Shown: in pieces, positions 7,898 through 14,426 of the stretch
Position numbering within the stretch: position 1 is the first letter of the stretch
Layout of the letters: the number at the start of each line of letters is the position of its first letter
Assembly: GCA_020866945.1 (NCBI GenBank)
Contig: JAJBVW010000055.1
Span: 1 to 15,081, forward strand
DNA from: Oscillospiraceae bacterium
Lineage (GTDB): Bacteria; Bacillota; Clostridia; Oscillospirales; Oscillospiraceae
Reading direction: 5' to 3'
Length of the DNA stretch: 15,081 nucleotides
The notes under the pieces: generated by a model
The model's input: the letters and a program-made list of their open reading frames with translations, nothing else
Databases searched by the model: none
Told to the model about the DNA's origin: nothing
Position numbers and translations under genes: made by a program

Positions 7898-8859
7898 GCC
7901 AGCCAATCCTGGAGGTCAAGCACCTTTGTAAATACTTCAGCACGCCCCGCGGCACGCTCCATGCGGTTGAGGATCTCTCCTTCACGCTTCAGCAGGGCAG
8001 GACGCTGGGCGTCGTCGGCGAATCCGGTTGCGGCAAATCTACCCTTATCCGAACCATTATCGGGCTTTCCCCCGCGACCGATGGCAGCGTTATCTTTGAC
8101 GGCAAGGATATTACACATTTAAAAAAGAAAGAGCAAAAAGAGCTGCGCAAGGATATGCAGATTATTTTTCAGGACCCCTTTTCCTCGCTCGACCCGCGCA
8201 TGAGCGTCCGCGCGCAGATTACGGAGCCTCTGAAGCTTGCAAACCTGCATATCAAAAAGCCGGAGCTTGAGGAACGGCTCAAAAGCCTGATGGACACCGT
8301 CGGGATTGCCGAGCGCTTTGCGGACGCCTACCCGCACGAAATGGACGGAGGCCGCCGGCAGCGTGTGGGCATTGCGAGAGCCTTGGCCATGGACCCCAGG
8401 TTTATTGTCTGCGATGAGCCTGTCTCGGCGCTGGACGTTTCCATCCAGGCGCAGATATTAAATCTTTTGCAGGACTTGCAGGAGCAGATGGGCCTTACCT
8501 ATATTTTTATCACGCATAACCTGTCCGTCGTAAATCACATATCCGACGAGAATCTTCACATGTATCTGGGCTGCATGGTTGAGACCTGCGAATCGGAGGA
8601 GCTTTTTGAGCGCCCCCTGCATCCCTACACAAAGGCGCTTCTTTCGGCGATTCCCCAGCCGTCCATCCGCGTGAAGCAGGAGCCGATTTTGCTCGAGGGA
8701 GAGCTGACCTCGCCTATCAATCCCGCGCCCGGCTGCCGCTTTGCGCCGCGATGCCCCTACGCCACGGAGCTTTGCACGAAGGAGCTTCCCGAGCCGGCGG
8801 AGATTATGCCCGGCCATATTGTCGCCTGTCACAACGTCCAGGAAATCAACAAACTGTAA
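7894..8859 (+). CDS. ABC transporter ATP-binding protein, DppF/OppF family, non-canonical signature (321 aa)
   Basis: The partner ATPase. Walker A G42-ESGCGKST, Q-loop FQDPFSSLDPRMSV (Q93), Walker B FIVCDEP (170-176, E175), H-loop H208-N209-L, and the C-terminal extension HPYTKALLSAIP with a cysteine cluster (C281, C287, C294, C312). The ABC signature reads MDGGRRQRV (150-158) rather than SGGQRQR, so Asp151 stands where the nucleotide-contacting Ser normally lies. I recall DGGRRQR in other clostridial DppF-like proteins, so this looks like a subfamily trait and not decay. AGGAGG (7881-7886) precedes the ATG, which overlaps the previous stop in ATGA. Confidence 0.92.
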   Translation: MSQPILEVKHLCKYFSTPRGTLHAVEDLSFTLQQGRTLGVVGESGCGKSTLIRTIIGLSPATDGSVIFDGKDITHLKKKEQKELRKDMQIIFQDPFSSLDPRMSVRAQITEPLKLANLHIKKPELEERLKSLMDTVGIAERFADAYPHEMDGGRRQRVGIARALAMDPRFIVCDEPVSALDVSIQAQILNLLQDLQEQMGLTYIFITHNLSVVNHISDENLHMYLGCMVETCESEELFERPLHPYTKALLSAIPQPSIRVKQEPILLEGELTSPINPAPGCRFAPRCPYATELCTKELPEPAEIMPGHIVACHNVQEINKL

Positions 8860-8881
8860 ACTGTAAGCAGGAGAAATTGCC

Positions 8882-10384
8882 TTGAAAAAAATAACGACCG
8901 ATATTGCGGTGCTCGGCGCCGGGCCGAGCGGCCTTTCCTGTGCGCTGCGAGCCAGTGAGTTTGGGCTGAAGGTAGCCGTGTTTGAAAAGACGTCCACCTG
9001 GGGTGGGGTGAATAACGGCGGCATGGGTCCATTCGGTGCAGGCACGCATATCCAGAAGAAATACGGGATGACGGAGGGAACCGCGGAAAACGCCCTCAAC
9101 TATCTCTTTGATTTTACACATGGGCAAATCGACGCCCGCCTCGCTTCGGAATATATCCGCAAAACAGCGTTCACCATCAAGTGGCTGGAGGATTATGGCG
9201 TCATTTACGCAGACCCGTCTGCAAGCCCTTTTACAAAGCCCGGCGAAAAGGAATACTATTGCCATGTCATTGCCGAGAATCCGGAATTTAAGGAGCCGGA
9301 CGGCCGGAATATGTGGATGTATATCCCCACGCTGCTGCATAAACGGGCCGTGAACACCGGCCTCGTGGATTTCTATTTTAATACCGCAGGCGTCCGGCTC
9401 CTTTGCCGGGATGGGATTGTGACCGGCGTCGTGGTTCAAAACGATGCCGGGGAACAGACGGAGGTGCACGCCGGGGCAGTCGTCATCGCTACAGGCGGCT
9501 TTATGGGAAACCCCGAGCTGATTAAAAAATACACCAGCTATGAAAACAACGTAAACATCTTTTTCTCCTGTCAGCGCCCCAATATATGCGGGGATGGTAT
9601 GCAGATGGCCTGGGATATTGGCGCCGCGCGAAGCGAAATGATGGTAGACGCCTATAAGGGAATGCCGATTCACTGCGGCCCTGTGGGGACAAAGGAGGGC
9701 TGGGAAATTCTGGCCAGCCGGAACCTGATGGTCAACCTCAAGGGCGAGCGGTTCATGAACGAGGCCTGGCATGACCGGTTTTTCGTTGCCAATGCGATCC
9801 ACCGTCAGCCCGGAGGAACGGCCTTTTCCCTCTGCGCAAGCAGCATTGCCGAGCTGTATCGCAGCGGAACGATCCCCGTAGAAGCGCCCCCGGGCTTCGC
9901 GCCCGAGACCGACTACGAGAAGGTCGTAGCCGAGGCGAAGGCCATGAATTACCCCTATGTTTTCGCGGCGGACTCCATTGAGGAGCTGGCGATGCAGACC
10001 GGCATCGACGCGGAGTGCCTCCAGGCCACCATAGAGGAATATAATCTCATGTGCGAGCAGCAAAATGACAGCATATTCTTCAAAAAGGAAAACCTCTTCC
10101 CCCTGCACGGCCCGCGATATTACGCGGCGCAGTTCTTTGTCGATAGCTTTGGCTGTCTTGGCGGCCTGAAAATCAATTACAAGATGGAAGTGGAAAATAC
10201 CTCGTGGGAAGCGATTCCGGGGCTTTACGGCGTCGGCTCTGAGGTAAATACGCTGTATGCCGGCACCTACCCGGAGCATATGTCCGGCAACACGTCAGGG
10301 TTTGCGTATACCTCCGGCATAATGGCGGCGGAAAATGCGGCGGCCTATCTTTCATCCATCGGAGGCGGTGCTCATCATGACTGA
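8882..10384 (+). CDS. FAD-dependent oxidoreductase, fumarate reductase/ketosteroid dehydrogenase superfamily (500 aa)
   Basis: A cytoplasmic flavoprotein with no signal peptide, haem motifs or FMN-attachment domain. The Rossmann FAD motif is G12-A-G-P-S-G17, with E35 closing the second strand and STWGGVNNGGM after it. A GERFMNE…DR segment (288-299) resembles the active-site strand of fumarate-reductase-like enzymes. The C-terminal FAD-contact region reads GLYGVGSEVNTLYAGTYPEH, then MSGNTSGFAYTSG. Its TYP (Tyr463) resembles the TYP motif of 3-ketosteroid dehydrogenases, and the fumarate-binding NRLGGNA motif is absent. The start is TTG at 8882, with AGGAG (8869-8873) eight bases upstream and 22 nt after the ATPase stop. 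It may reduce or desaturate a carbonyl-conjugated bond, but the substrate is unknown. Confidence 0.85.
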   Translation: MKKITTDIAVLGAGPSGLSCALRASEFGLKVAVFEKTSTWGGVNNGGMGPFGAGTHIQKKYGMTEGTAENALNYLFDFTHGQIDARLASEYIRKTAFTIKWLEDYGVIYADPSASPFTKPGEKEYYCHVIAENPEFKEPDGRNMWMYIPTLLHKRAVNTGLVDFYFNTAGVRLLCRDGIVTGVVVQNDAGEQTEVHAGAVVIATGGFMGNPELIKKYTSYENNVNIFFSCQRPNICGDGMQMAWDIGAARSEMMVDAYKGMPIHCGPVGTKEGWEILASRNLMVNLKGERFMNEAWHDRFFVANAIHRQPGGTAFSLCASSIAELYRSGTIPVEAPPGFAPETDYEKVVAEAKAMNYPYVFAADSIEELAMQTGIDAECLQATIEEYNLMCEQQNDSIFFKKENLFPLHGPRYYAAQFFVDSFGCLGGLKINYKMEVENTSWEAIPGLYGVGSEVNTLYAGTYPEHMSGNTSGFAYTSGIMAAENAAAYLSSIGGGAHHD

Positions 10385-11885
10385 AAAAACCTGTGATGTT
10401 CTGGTGCTCGGCGGCGGCGGGTCTGGTCTGGTCGCGGCTGCCCGCGCGGCTGAGGTTTCGGGCAAAAAGGTGATTGTTCTGGAAAAGACGCGCACCCTGG
10501 GCGGCGGAATGCTTTTTGCCTCCACCATGCGGACGTTCCGCAGCAGGTGGCAGGAGGAAAGAAATATTCCGGATCAGTCTAATGACTTCATACGGAATAT
10601 GATGGATCTGACGCTCTGGCGGCTGGATCCGAAGCTCGTGCGCAATGCGATTTTCGCAACCGGCCAGTTTTTCGACTGGTACAGCGAGCATGAGCAGCCG
10701 GATATTCTCGCGCAGTACAGCCCCAGGCCCTATGTTTTCGACATACCCACCCACGGGCAAATCGGGCCGCAGCTGGACACCTTTCATAACGGCTCCGGCC
10801 GCAGGATTGTTGACTGCATGATTCGCTATTGCCGGGAGCTGGGGGTAGAGTTTCTCACCGAGCACCGCGCCCTGGACTGTGAGCTGCGGGACGGGCGGAT
10901 TTCTGCCGTTATCGCGGAAACGCCGGATGGCCAGGTTAAGATAAACTGCCATATCTGCATCATTTCCTCCGGAAGCTGGATTCGGAATGAGGAGGTCGTC
11001 AAAAAGGTCTGTCCCGCGTACCTGGAGGCCGACGTGCTTTCCAACGCGCACCAGAATCCCGCCTATACCGGCGACGCCATTCCTATCGCGGAGAAGGCCC
11101 ATGCGTTTGTCGATTGGGACTCCTTCTGCCTGCGCCTGATGGGGCCTATCACCAGCTTTAAGGAGACCTCAAATTTCGACGCCCTGACGCACACAGACTA
11201 TGCGATCCTCGTGGATCTTACTGGTAAACGCTTCGTGGCCGAGCCAATGGTTCCCCGTCTCGACCCCTTCGACACCGGGCACGTCCTTTTGCAGCTGCTA
11301 AAGGGGAAGAGCTACTTTATATTTTCCGCCAATATCATTCGGAGGATTGTCGCTGACTCGCAAAAAAATACCGTCAGCGACGAACCCTCTCCCTTTGCGA
11401 TTCCCCCGCTTCCCCCTTATGAGGAAATCGTCGGCTGGTTTACAGACGCCATGTCCAAGAGCGGGAAAAATGCCCGGGAGGCTGTAATGGCGGACAGTAT
11501 AGAAGAGCTGGCTGCCGAGATTGGCATCGACCCCGCCGCGCTGAAGGAGACCGTCGATACATACAACAAAAGCTGCGGGGATGGCTCCGACTGGGAGTAT
11601 TTCAAGGAGCCGCAGTTTATGCTCCCGCTTTCTGAAGGGCCGTTTTTTGCGCTCGGCGGCAAGCTGGACACCGATGGCGCCTTCGGCGGCGTCCGCGTCG
11701 ATCCCGAAATGCACGCCTATAAGGATGATGGCTCTGTGATTGACAATCTCTTTGTAACAGGCGATTTCGCCACGGGACGCCATATTTCTCTCGGCGGCAT
11801 TAAACGCCAGGCTCTGAATGATATGTCATGGGCCTTGGCCTCCGGCTTTATTGCCGGCAATACCGCGGGCCTCGCGATTCAATAA
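10377..11885 (+). CDS. Second FAD-dependent oxidoreductase of the same superfamily (502 aa)
   Basis: A divergent paralogue of the preceding flavoprotein. The FAD motif is G12-G-G-G-S-G17 with VIVLEKTRTLGGGM after it, an active-site strand GKRFVAE…R at 283-294, and a C-terminal FAD region NLFVTGDFATGRHISLGG followed by IKRQALNDMSWALASGFIAG. The fumarate-binding Arg of NRLGGNA is not present. The ATG at 10377 overlaps the previous gene by 8 nt and has GGAGG at 10361-10365, so the pair is translationally coupled and may act as a complex or in successive steps. An in-frame ATG at 10335 is rejected because the FAD fold starts at the later Met. No export signal is seen. The substrate is unknown. 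Confidence 0.85.
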   Translation: MTEKTCDVLVLGGGGSGLVAAARAAEVSGKKVIVLEKTRTLGGGMLFASTMRTFRSRWQEERNIPDQSNDFIRNMMDLTLWRLDPKLVRNAIFATGQFFDWYSEHEQPDILAQYSPRPYVFDIPTHGQIGPQLDTFHNGSGRRIVDCMIRYCRELGVEFLTEHRALDCELRDGRISAVIAETPDGQVKINCHICIISSGSWIRNEEVVKKVCPAYLEADVLSNAHQNPAYTGDAIPIAEKAHAFVDWDSFCLRLMGPITSFKETSNFDALTHTDYAILVDLTGKRFVAEPMVPRLDPFDTGHVLLQLLKGKSYFIFSANIIRRIVADSQKNTVSDEPSPFAIPPLPPYEEIVGWFTDAMSKSGKNAREAVMADSIEELAAEIGIDPAALKETVDTYNKSCGDGSDWEYFKEPQFMLPLSEGPFFALGGKLDTDGAFGGVRVDPEMHAYKDDGSVIDNLFVTGDFATGRHISLGGIKRQALNDMSWALASGFIAGNTAGLAIQ

Positions 11886-11943
11886 AGCCGCCATCCCCGG
11901 CATTCGCTCAAGTCCCCGCGTCCCGGCAGCTCCATGAAAATCC

Positions 11944-11979
11944 CTCAAACCGCTCATGGTTTGAGTGGTTTTCTTGTTT
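11944..11979 (+). terminator. Intrinsic terminator of the eight-gene operon
   Basis: The arms CTCAAACC (11944-11951) and GGTTTGAG (11958-11965) pair perfectly around a 6-nt loop and are followed by the T-rich TGGTTTTCTTGTTT. It lies 59 nt after the second flavoprotein stop. The rest of 11886-12167 (282 nt) holds no gene I can support, only the candidate promoter near its end. Confidence 0.75.
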
Positions 11980-12095
11980 GGGGGAAATAGAAAGCGTGTC
12001 ACGCCAGCGCGGACGAGCAAGCTCAAACAATGCGCTGTGCTGTCTCAGAGCGTGATTTACCAGCCGCGGGCAATATATTTCCCCTTCCGTCCTCC

Positions 12096-12124
12096 TGGAC
12101 ATTTCCTCCTGCCTCATGTAAAAT
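12096..12124 (+). promoter_or_regulatory. Candidate promoter of the isochorismatase-family gene
   Basis: TGGACA (12096-12101), a 17-nt spacer and TAAAAT (12119-12124), each one mismatch from consensus. The predicted start near 12131 leaves a leader of about 37 nt with the ribosome binding site. With the terminator upstream, this suggests the hydrolase gene starts its own transcript. Confidence 0.5.
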
Positions 12125-12167
12125 AGAATCTCCCCCCGGCGAAATACCATGATATAGGAGCTGCACC

Positions 12168-12797
12168 GTGAACACGAAATGCGCGCTTATTGTAATTGAT
12201 ATGCAAAACGGCTTTATAAACGAACGCTCTGCGCAGTGCATACGAGGCGCGAGGGCTACTGTGCCTGCCTGTGCGCGGGTGATAGGACATTGCCGCGAAA
12301 GCGGGGTGCCGGTCTTTTTCGTCTCGCGCAGGTACAGGGCGGACGGGAGCGACGTGGAGCATACGCGGTTTCAAAGCTGGCTGGCCGGCGGCAAGGCCCT
12401 GTCCGATGGCTGCGCGGAGGATATATCCGCCGACGCCCCGGCGGAGTTCGGCGTCTGCGACAGGGATTATTTCCTTATAAAGCCGCGCTATTCCGCCTTT
12501 TTTCACACGGAGCTTGACCGCATTCTGCGCCGCCTGGGGATAAGCACCGTCGTCCTCGTCGGGACGACGACGCCAAACTGCGTCCGCACCACCTGCTATG
12601 ACGGCATCTCGCTCGAGTATAATGTCGTCGTTCTCAGCGACTGCACATCGTCGCAGACGGAGGAGATACAGCAGGGCAATCTGCGGGATATGCAAAACGT
12701 CGGCGCGCAAATCATGACGGCGGAGGAGTTCATCTCCGGCATGAAGCTCGCGGACACGGCGGCAGAAACGCGCAAAGCGGTGCTTGAAGGCGTATGA
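12168..12797 (+). CDS. Isochorismatase-family cysteine hydrolase (209 aa)
   Basis: An isochorismatase-like (nicotinamidase/amidohydrolase superfamily) enzyme with the complete catalytic triad: Asp11 in VIDMQNGF, Lys105 in FLIKPRYSAF, and Cys138 in GTTTPNCVRTTCYD, where GTTT carries the usual cis-peptide turn. Members cleave amides such as nicotinamide, N-carbamoylsarcosine, maleamate or ureidoacrylate, or the ether of isochorismate; the nucleophilic Cys favours amide hydrolysis. The start is GTG at 12168, with AGGAG (12156-12160) seven bases upstream. It lies after the operon terminator and has its own candidate promoter, so a shared pathway with the flavoenzymes is possible but unproven. Length is normal and the protein is cytoplasmic. 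Confidence 0.88.
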   Translation: MNTKCALIVIDMQNGFINERSAQCIRGARATVPACARVIGHCRESGVPVFFVSRRYRADGSDVEHTRFQSWLAGGKALSDGCAEDISADAPAEFGVCDRDYFLIKPRYSAFFHTELDRILRRLGISTVVLVGTTTPNCVRTTCYDGISLEYNVVVLSDCTSSQTEEIQQGNLRDMQNVGAQIMTAEEFISGMKLADTAAETRKAVLEGV

Positions 12798-12802
12798 CTT
12801 CC

Positions 12803-12823
12803 GGGAAACCACTGTGGTTTCCC
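12803..12823. other. 21-bp near-perfect palindrome between hydrolase and BspA-like gene
   Basis: The arms GGGAAACCAC (12803-12812) and GTGGTTTCCC (12814-12823) are separated by one base. As RNA it would form a 9-bp stem with a 3-nt loop. It starts six bases after the hydrolase stop and ends 11 nt before the next gene's AGGAGG. No T-tract follows, so it is a stabiliser, an attenuating structure close to the ribosome site, or a DNA operator, not a standard terminator. Confidence 0.5.
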
Positions 12824-12844
12824 ATGATAAGCTTAGGAGGAAAA

Positions 12845-14119
12845 ATGAAAAGACTGTTTGTATTTTGCGTGGTACTGTGCTGCCTGTGCTTGCTGGCCGG
12901 GTGCTCCGGCGGCAGCAGCGACGCCGCGGAAGGCGAAGCGGCTGCGGAGGAAATGGCGGAGACGGCTTCTCCCGCTAATGAGGAGCAGACGGCGGAGGCG
13001 GCTGACGAAGAAGCAGAAACTGCCGAAGCCGGGCCGGAAGCGGAGGAAACAGCCTCCGCCGGCAGCGGAAACATCATGCAGTCTGACCGACAAAGCGATA
13101 CGGATGCCACGGTGCTCGGCAGCGACTATCTGCGCGCGTCCATTCTGAGCGTGACCATACTTGACACGCTGGAGACGATGCCGGAGGACGCCTGGGACGT
13201 TTCCAAAGCGCAGGATGGCTCCGTCATGGCGTGGGTGGCTCCGAACGGAGACCTCTATGACCTTTATATCGCGGGGGAGGGCGGCGTGGAAGCCCCGTCT
13301 GACTGCGGGTATCTCTTCGCGAGATACAGCAATATGACCTCCTTCGTGACAAACGGAGCCTTTTACACCGACAATACGCAGAGTATGTATGCCATGTTCG
13401 CGGCCTGCGAGAAGCTAGAAACGGCGGAGGTCGGCGGCTTCAATACCTCAAACGTGACCAATATGGAGCGTATGTTTGTCTCCTGCTTCCGTTTGAGCAG
13501 CCCGGATGTCAGCGGGTTCGATACGTCCCTGGTGACGACGATGCAAAGTATGTTCGCCAATATGAGCGACCTTGCCTGGCTTGACGTGAGCGCCTGGGAC
13601 ACCTCGAGCGTGACCACTATGAACTCCATGTTCGATGACTGCGTTTCGCTGACGTCGCTGGATCTGAGCGCCTGGGATGTGTCGTCTGTGACCGATTTTG
13701 AGGGTATGTTCTTTGCCTGCGAGGCGCTGGCAAGCCTGGACGTGAGCACATGGAACACCTCCAGCGCCGAAAACCTTAAGGAAGTGTTTTCGTATTGCGA
13801 ATCCCTGCCGTATGTAGACGTAAGCGGATGGGATACCTCCAGCGTGACGACCATCATGGGCGTTTTCGCCCATTGCCGCTCGCTGGAATCCGTGGATGTG
13901 AGTGCCTGGGATACCTCGAGTGTAACGGTCATGTGGTCTGCCTTCTATGAGTGCAGCTCCCTGACATCTCTTGATTTGAGCGGGTGGGACACCTCCGGCG
14001 TCACCGATATGAAGTATATGTTCAAAAATTGCAGCTCCCTCACGGAGCTGGATGTCAGCGGGTTTGACACCTCCGCCGCCGATACGACGGATATGTTTGT
14101 AGGAACGATTTGGGCATGA
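12845..14119 (+). CDS. BspA-like (DUF285) leucine-rich-repeat surface lipoprotein (424 aa)
   Basis: A surface lipoprotein. The signal peptide MKRLFVFCVVLCCLCLLAGC has lipobox L17-A-G-C20. Residues 21-76 are a low-complexity Ala/Glu-rich acidic spacer. Residues ~77-183 form the N-terminal cap usual in this family (WDVSKAQDGSVMAWV, LYIAGEGGV). From residue 184 come nine DUF285-type repeats of the pattern MFxxCxxLxxLDVSxWDTSSVTxM. No sortase signal or C-terminal anchor is present, so the lipid anchors the protein. Frames are open from 12794, but the ATG at 12845 has AGGAGG (12835-12840) and begins the signal peptide. DUF285 proteins are often adhesins or host-interaction proteins; the ligand here is unknown. 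It is probably co-transcribed with the hydrolase, 47 nt upstream. Confidence 0.88.
   Translation: MKRLFVFCVVLCCLCLLAGCSGGSSDAAEGEAAAEEMAETASPANEEQTAEAADEEAETAEAGPEAEETASAGSGNIMQSDRQSDTDATVLGSDYLRASILSVTILDTLETMPEDAWDVSKAQDGSVMAWVAPNGDLYDLYIAGEGGVEAPSDCGYLFARYSNMTSFVTNGAFYTDNTQSMYAMFAACEKLETAEVGGFNTSNVTNMERMFVSCFRLSSPDVSGFDTSLVTTMQSMFANMSDLAWLDVSAWDTSSVTTMNSMFDDCVSLTSLDLSAWDVSSVTDFEGMFFACEALASLDVSTWNTSSAENLKEVFSYCESLPYVDVSGWDTSSVTTIMGVFAHCRSLESVDVSAWDTSSVTVMWSAFYECSSLTSLDLSGWDTSGVTDMKYMFKNCSSLTELDVSGFDTSAADTTDMFVGTIWA
13394..14092 (+). repeat. Nine tandem DUF285 repeats with a 78-nt period
   Basis: Repeat units start at 13394, 13472, 13550, 13628, 13706, 13784, 13862, 13940 and 14018. The first eight are exactly 78 nt (26 residues) and the last is 75 nt. 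The DNA has diverged, but GGGA(C/T)ACCTC and the LDVSxWDTSSVT core recur. Repeats 6-8 replace the leading Met of MF with Val or Ala. Confidence 0.85.
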
Positions 14120-14146
14120 TGCCCCCGCCCCCTTGGCAAAAAATGA

Positions 14147-14176
14147 TTGACACTGGCGCGGGGTTTATATTATACT
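14147..14176 (+). promoter_or_regulatory. Strong sigma-70-type promoter upstream of the beta-helix gene
   Basis: Perfect TTGACA (14147-14152), an 18-nt spacer and TATACT (14171-14176). It begins 28 nt after the BspA-like gene stop. The predicted start near 14183 leaves a leader of about 240 nt. A weaker second candidate is TTGACA (14237-14242), 17 nt, CATATT (14260-14265). Confidence 0.65.
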
Positions 14177-14183
14177 GATAGAT

Positions 14184-14426
14184 AGGAAAAGTTTAATTTT
14201 TCTAGCAAACAAACGGCCCAAAGCGCAAAAAAGGGGTTGACAGCCGTGACGAGAGCGGGCATATTCAAGCAGGAAAGCCAGCAGGGTAGAACTGCGCCCT
14301 TTTCGCTGGCTGGAAAATTTTTACAAATCATAGGCGTGTTTTCTCTGTAAACCACGGGGGAAACGCGCTCTTTTTGTGCGCCGAAATGTGAAACCTATGT
14401 CAAAAATTAAAAGGAGAACGATTCGC
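14184..14426 (+). other. Long structured 5' leader of the beta-helix gene
   Basis: About 240 nt without a supported gene. One stem can form between ACGGC (14213-14217) and GCCGT (14243-14247), and a larger hairpin at 14276-14311. I do not recognise the consensus of any known riboswitch class here. A short open frame (GTG 14246 to TAA 14348-14350, 34 codons) lies inside but has only a weak ribosome site. The leader may regulate the downstream surface protein; this is inference. Confidence 0.4.
14276..14322 (+). terminator. Possible attenuator hairpin in the leader
   Basis: The arms AGCCAGC (14276-14282) and GCTGGCT (14305-14311) pair perfectly. An inner pair AGGG (14283-14286)/CCCT (14297-14300) extends the stem with an asymmetric bulge. 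GGAAAA and then TTTTT (14318-14322) follow. The T-tract sits six bases beyond the stem, so termination is possible but not textbook. Confidence 0.35.

Noticed and set aside
8846..10279. A 477-codon minus-strand open frame opposite the first FAD protein
   Set aside because: It shows no recognisable domain, while the plus strand encodes a complete flavoprotein with its own ribosome site.
8882..11885. Naming the two flavoproteins as fumarate reductases
   Set aside because: The NRLGGNA Arg that binds the fumarate carboxylate is absent in both, and no haem, FMN-attachment or export features exist.
1315..11885. Calling the locus a bile-acid (bai) or equol operon
   Set aside because: Only the enzyme families are shared; the CoA ligase, CoA transferase, 7-alpha-dehydratase and short-chain dehydrogenases that define those pathways are missing.
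11908..12150. An 80-codon minus-strand open frame in the operon/hydrolase gap
   Set aside because: It reads through the terminator stem and the candidate promoter, has no ribosome site and shows no domain.
13394..14092. The regular 78-nt repeats as a CRISPR array
   Set aside because: The period is in-frame coding DUF285 repeats with diverged DNA and no separate conserved repeats and unique spacers.
14170..14355. A 61-codon minus-strand open frame and a 34-codon plus-strand frame (14246-14350) in the leader
   Set aside because: Neither has a convincing ribosome site; both are better explained as frames across a structured leader, although a leader peptide on the plus strand cannot be fully excluded.
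14184..14426. A known riboswitch (c-di-GMP, cobalamin, TPP, SAM, glycine, guanidine and others considered)
   Set aside because: None of their conserved core strings could be found by eye in the leader.
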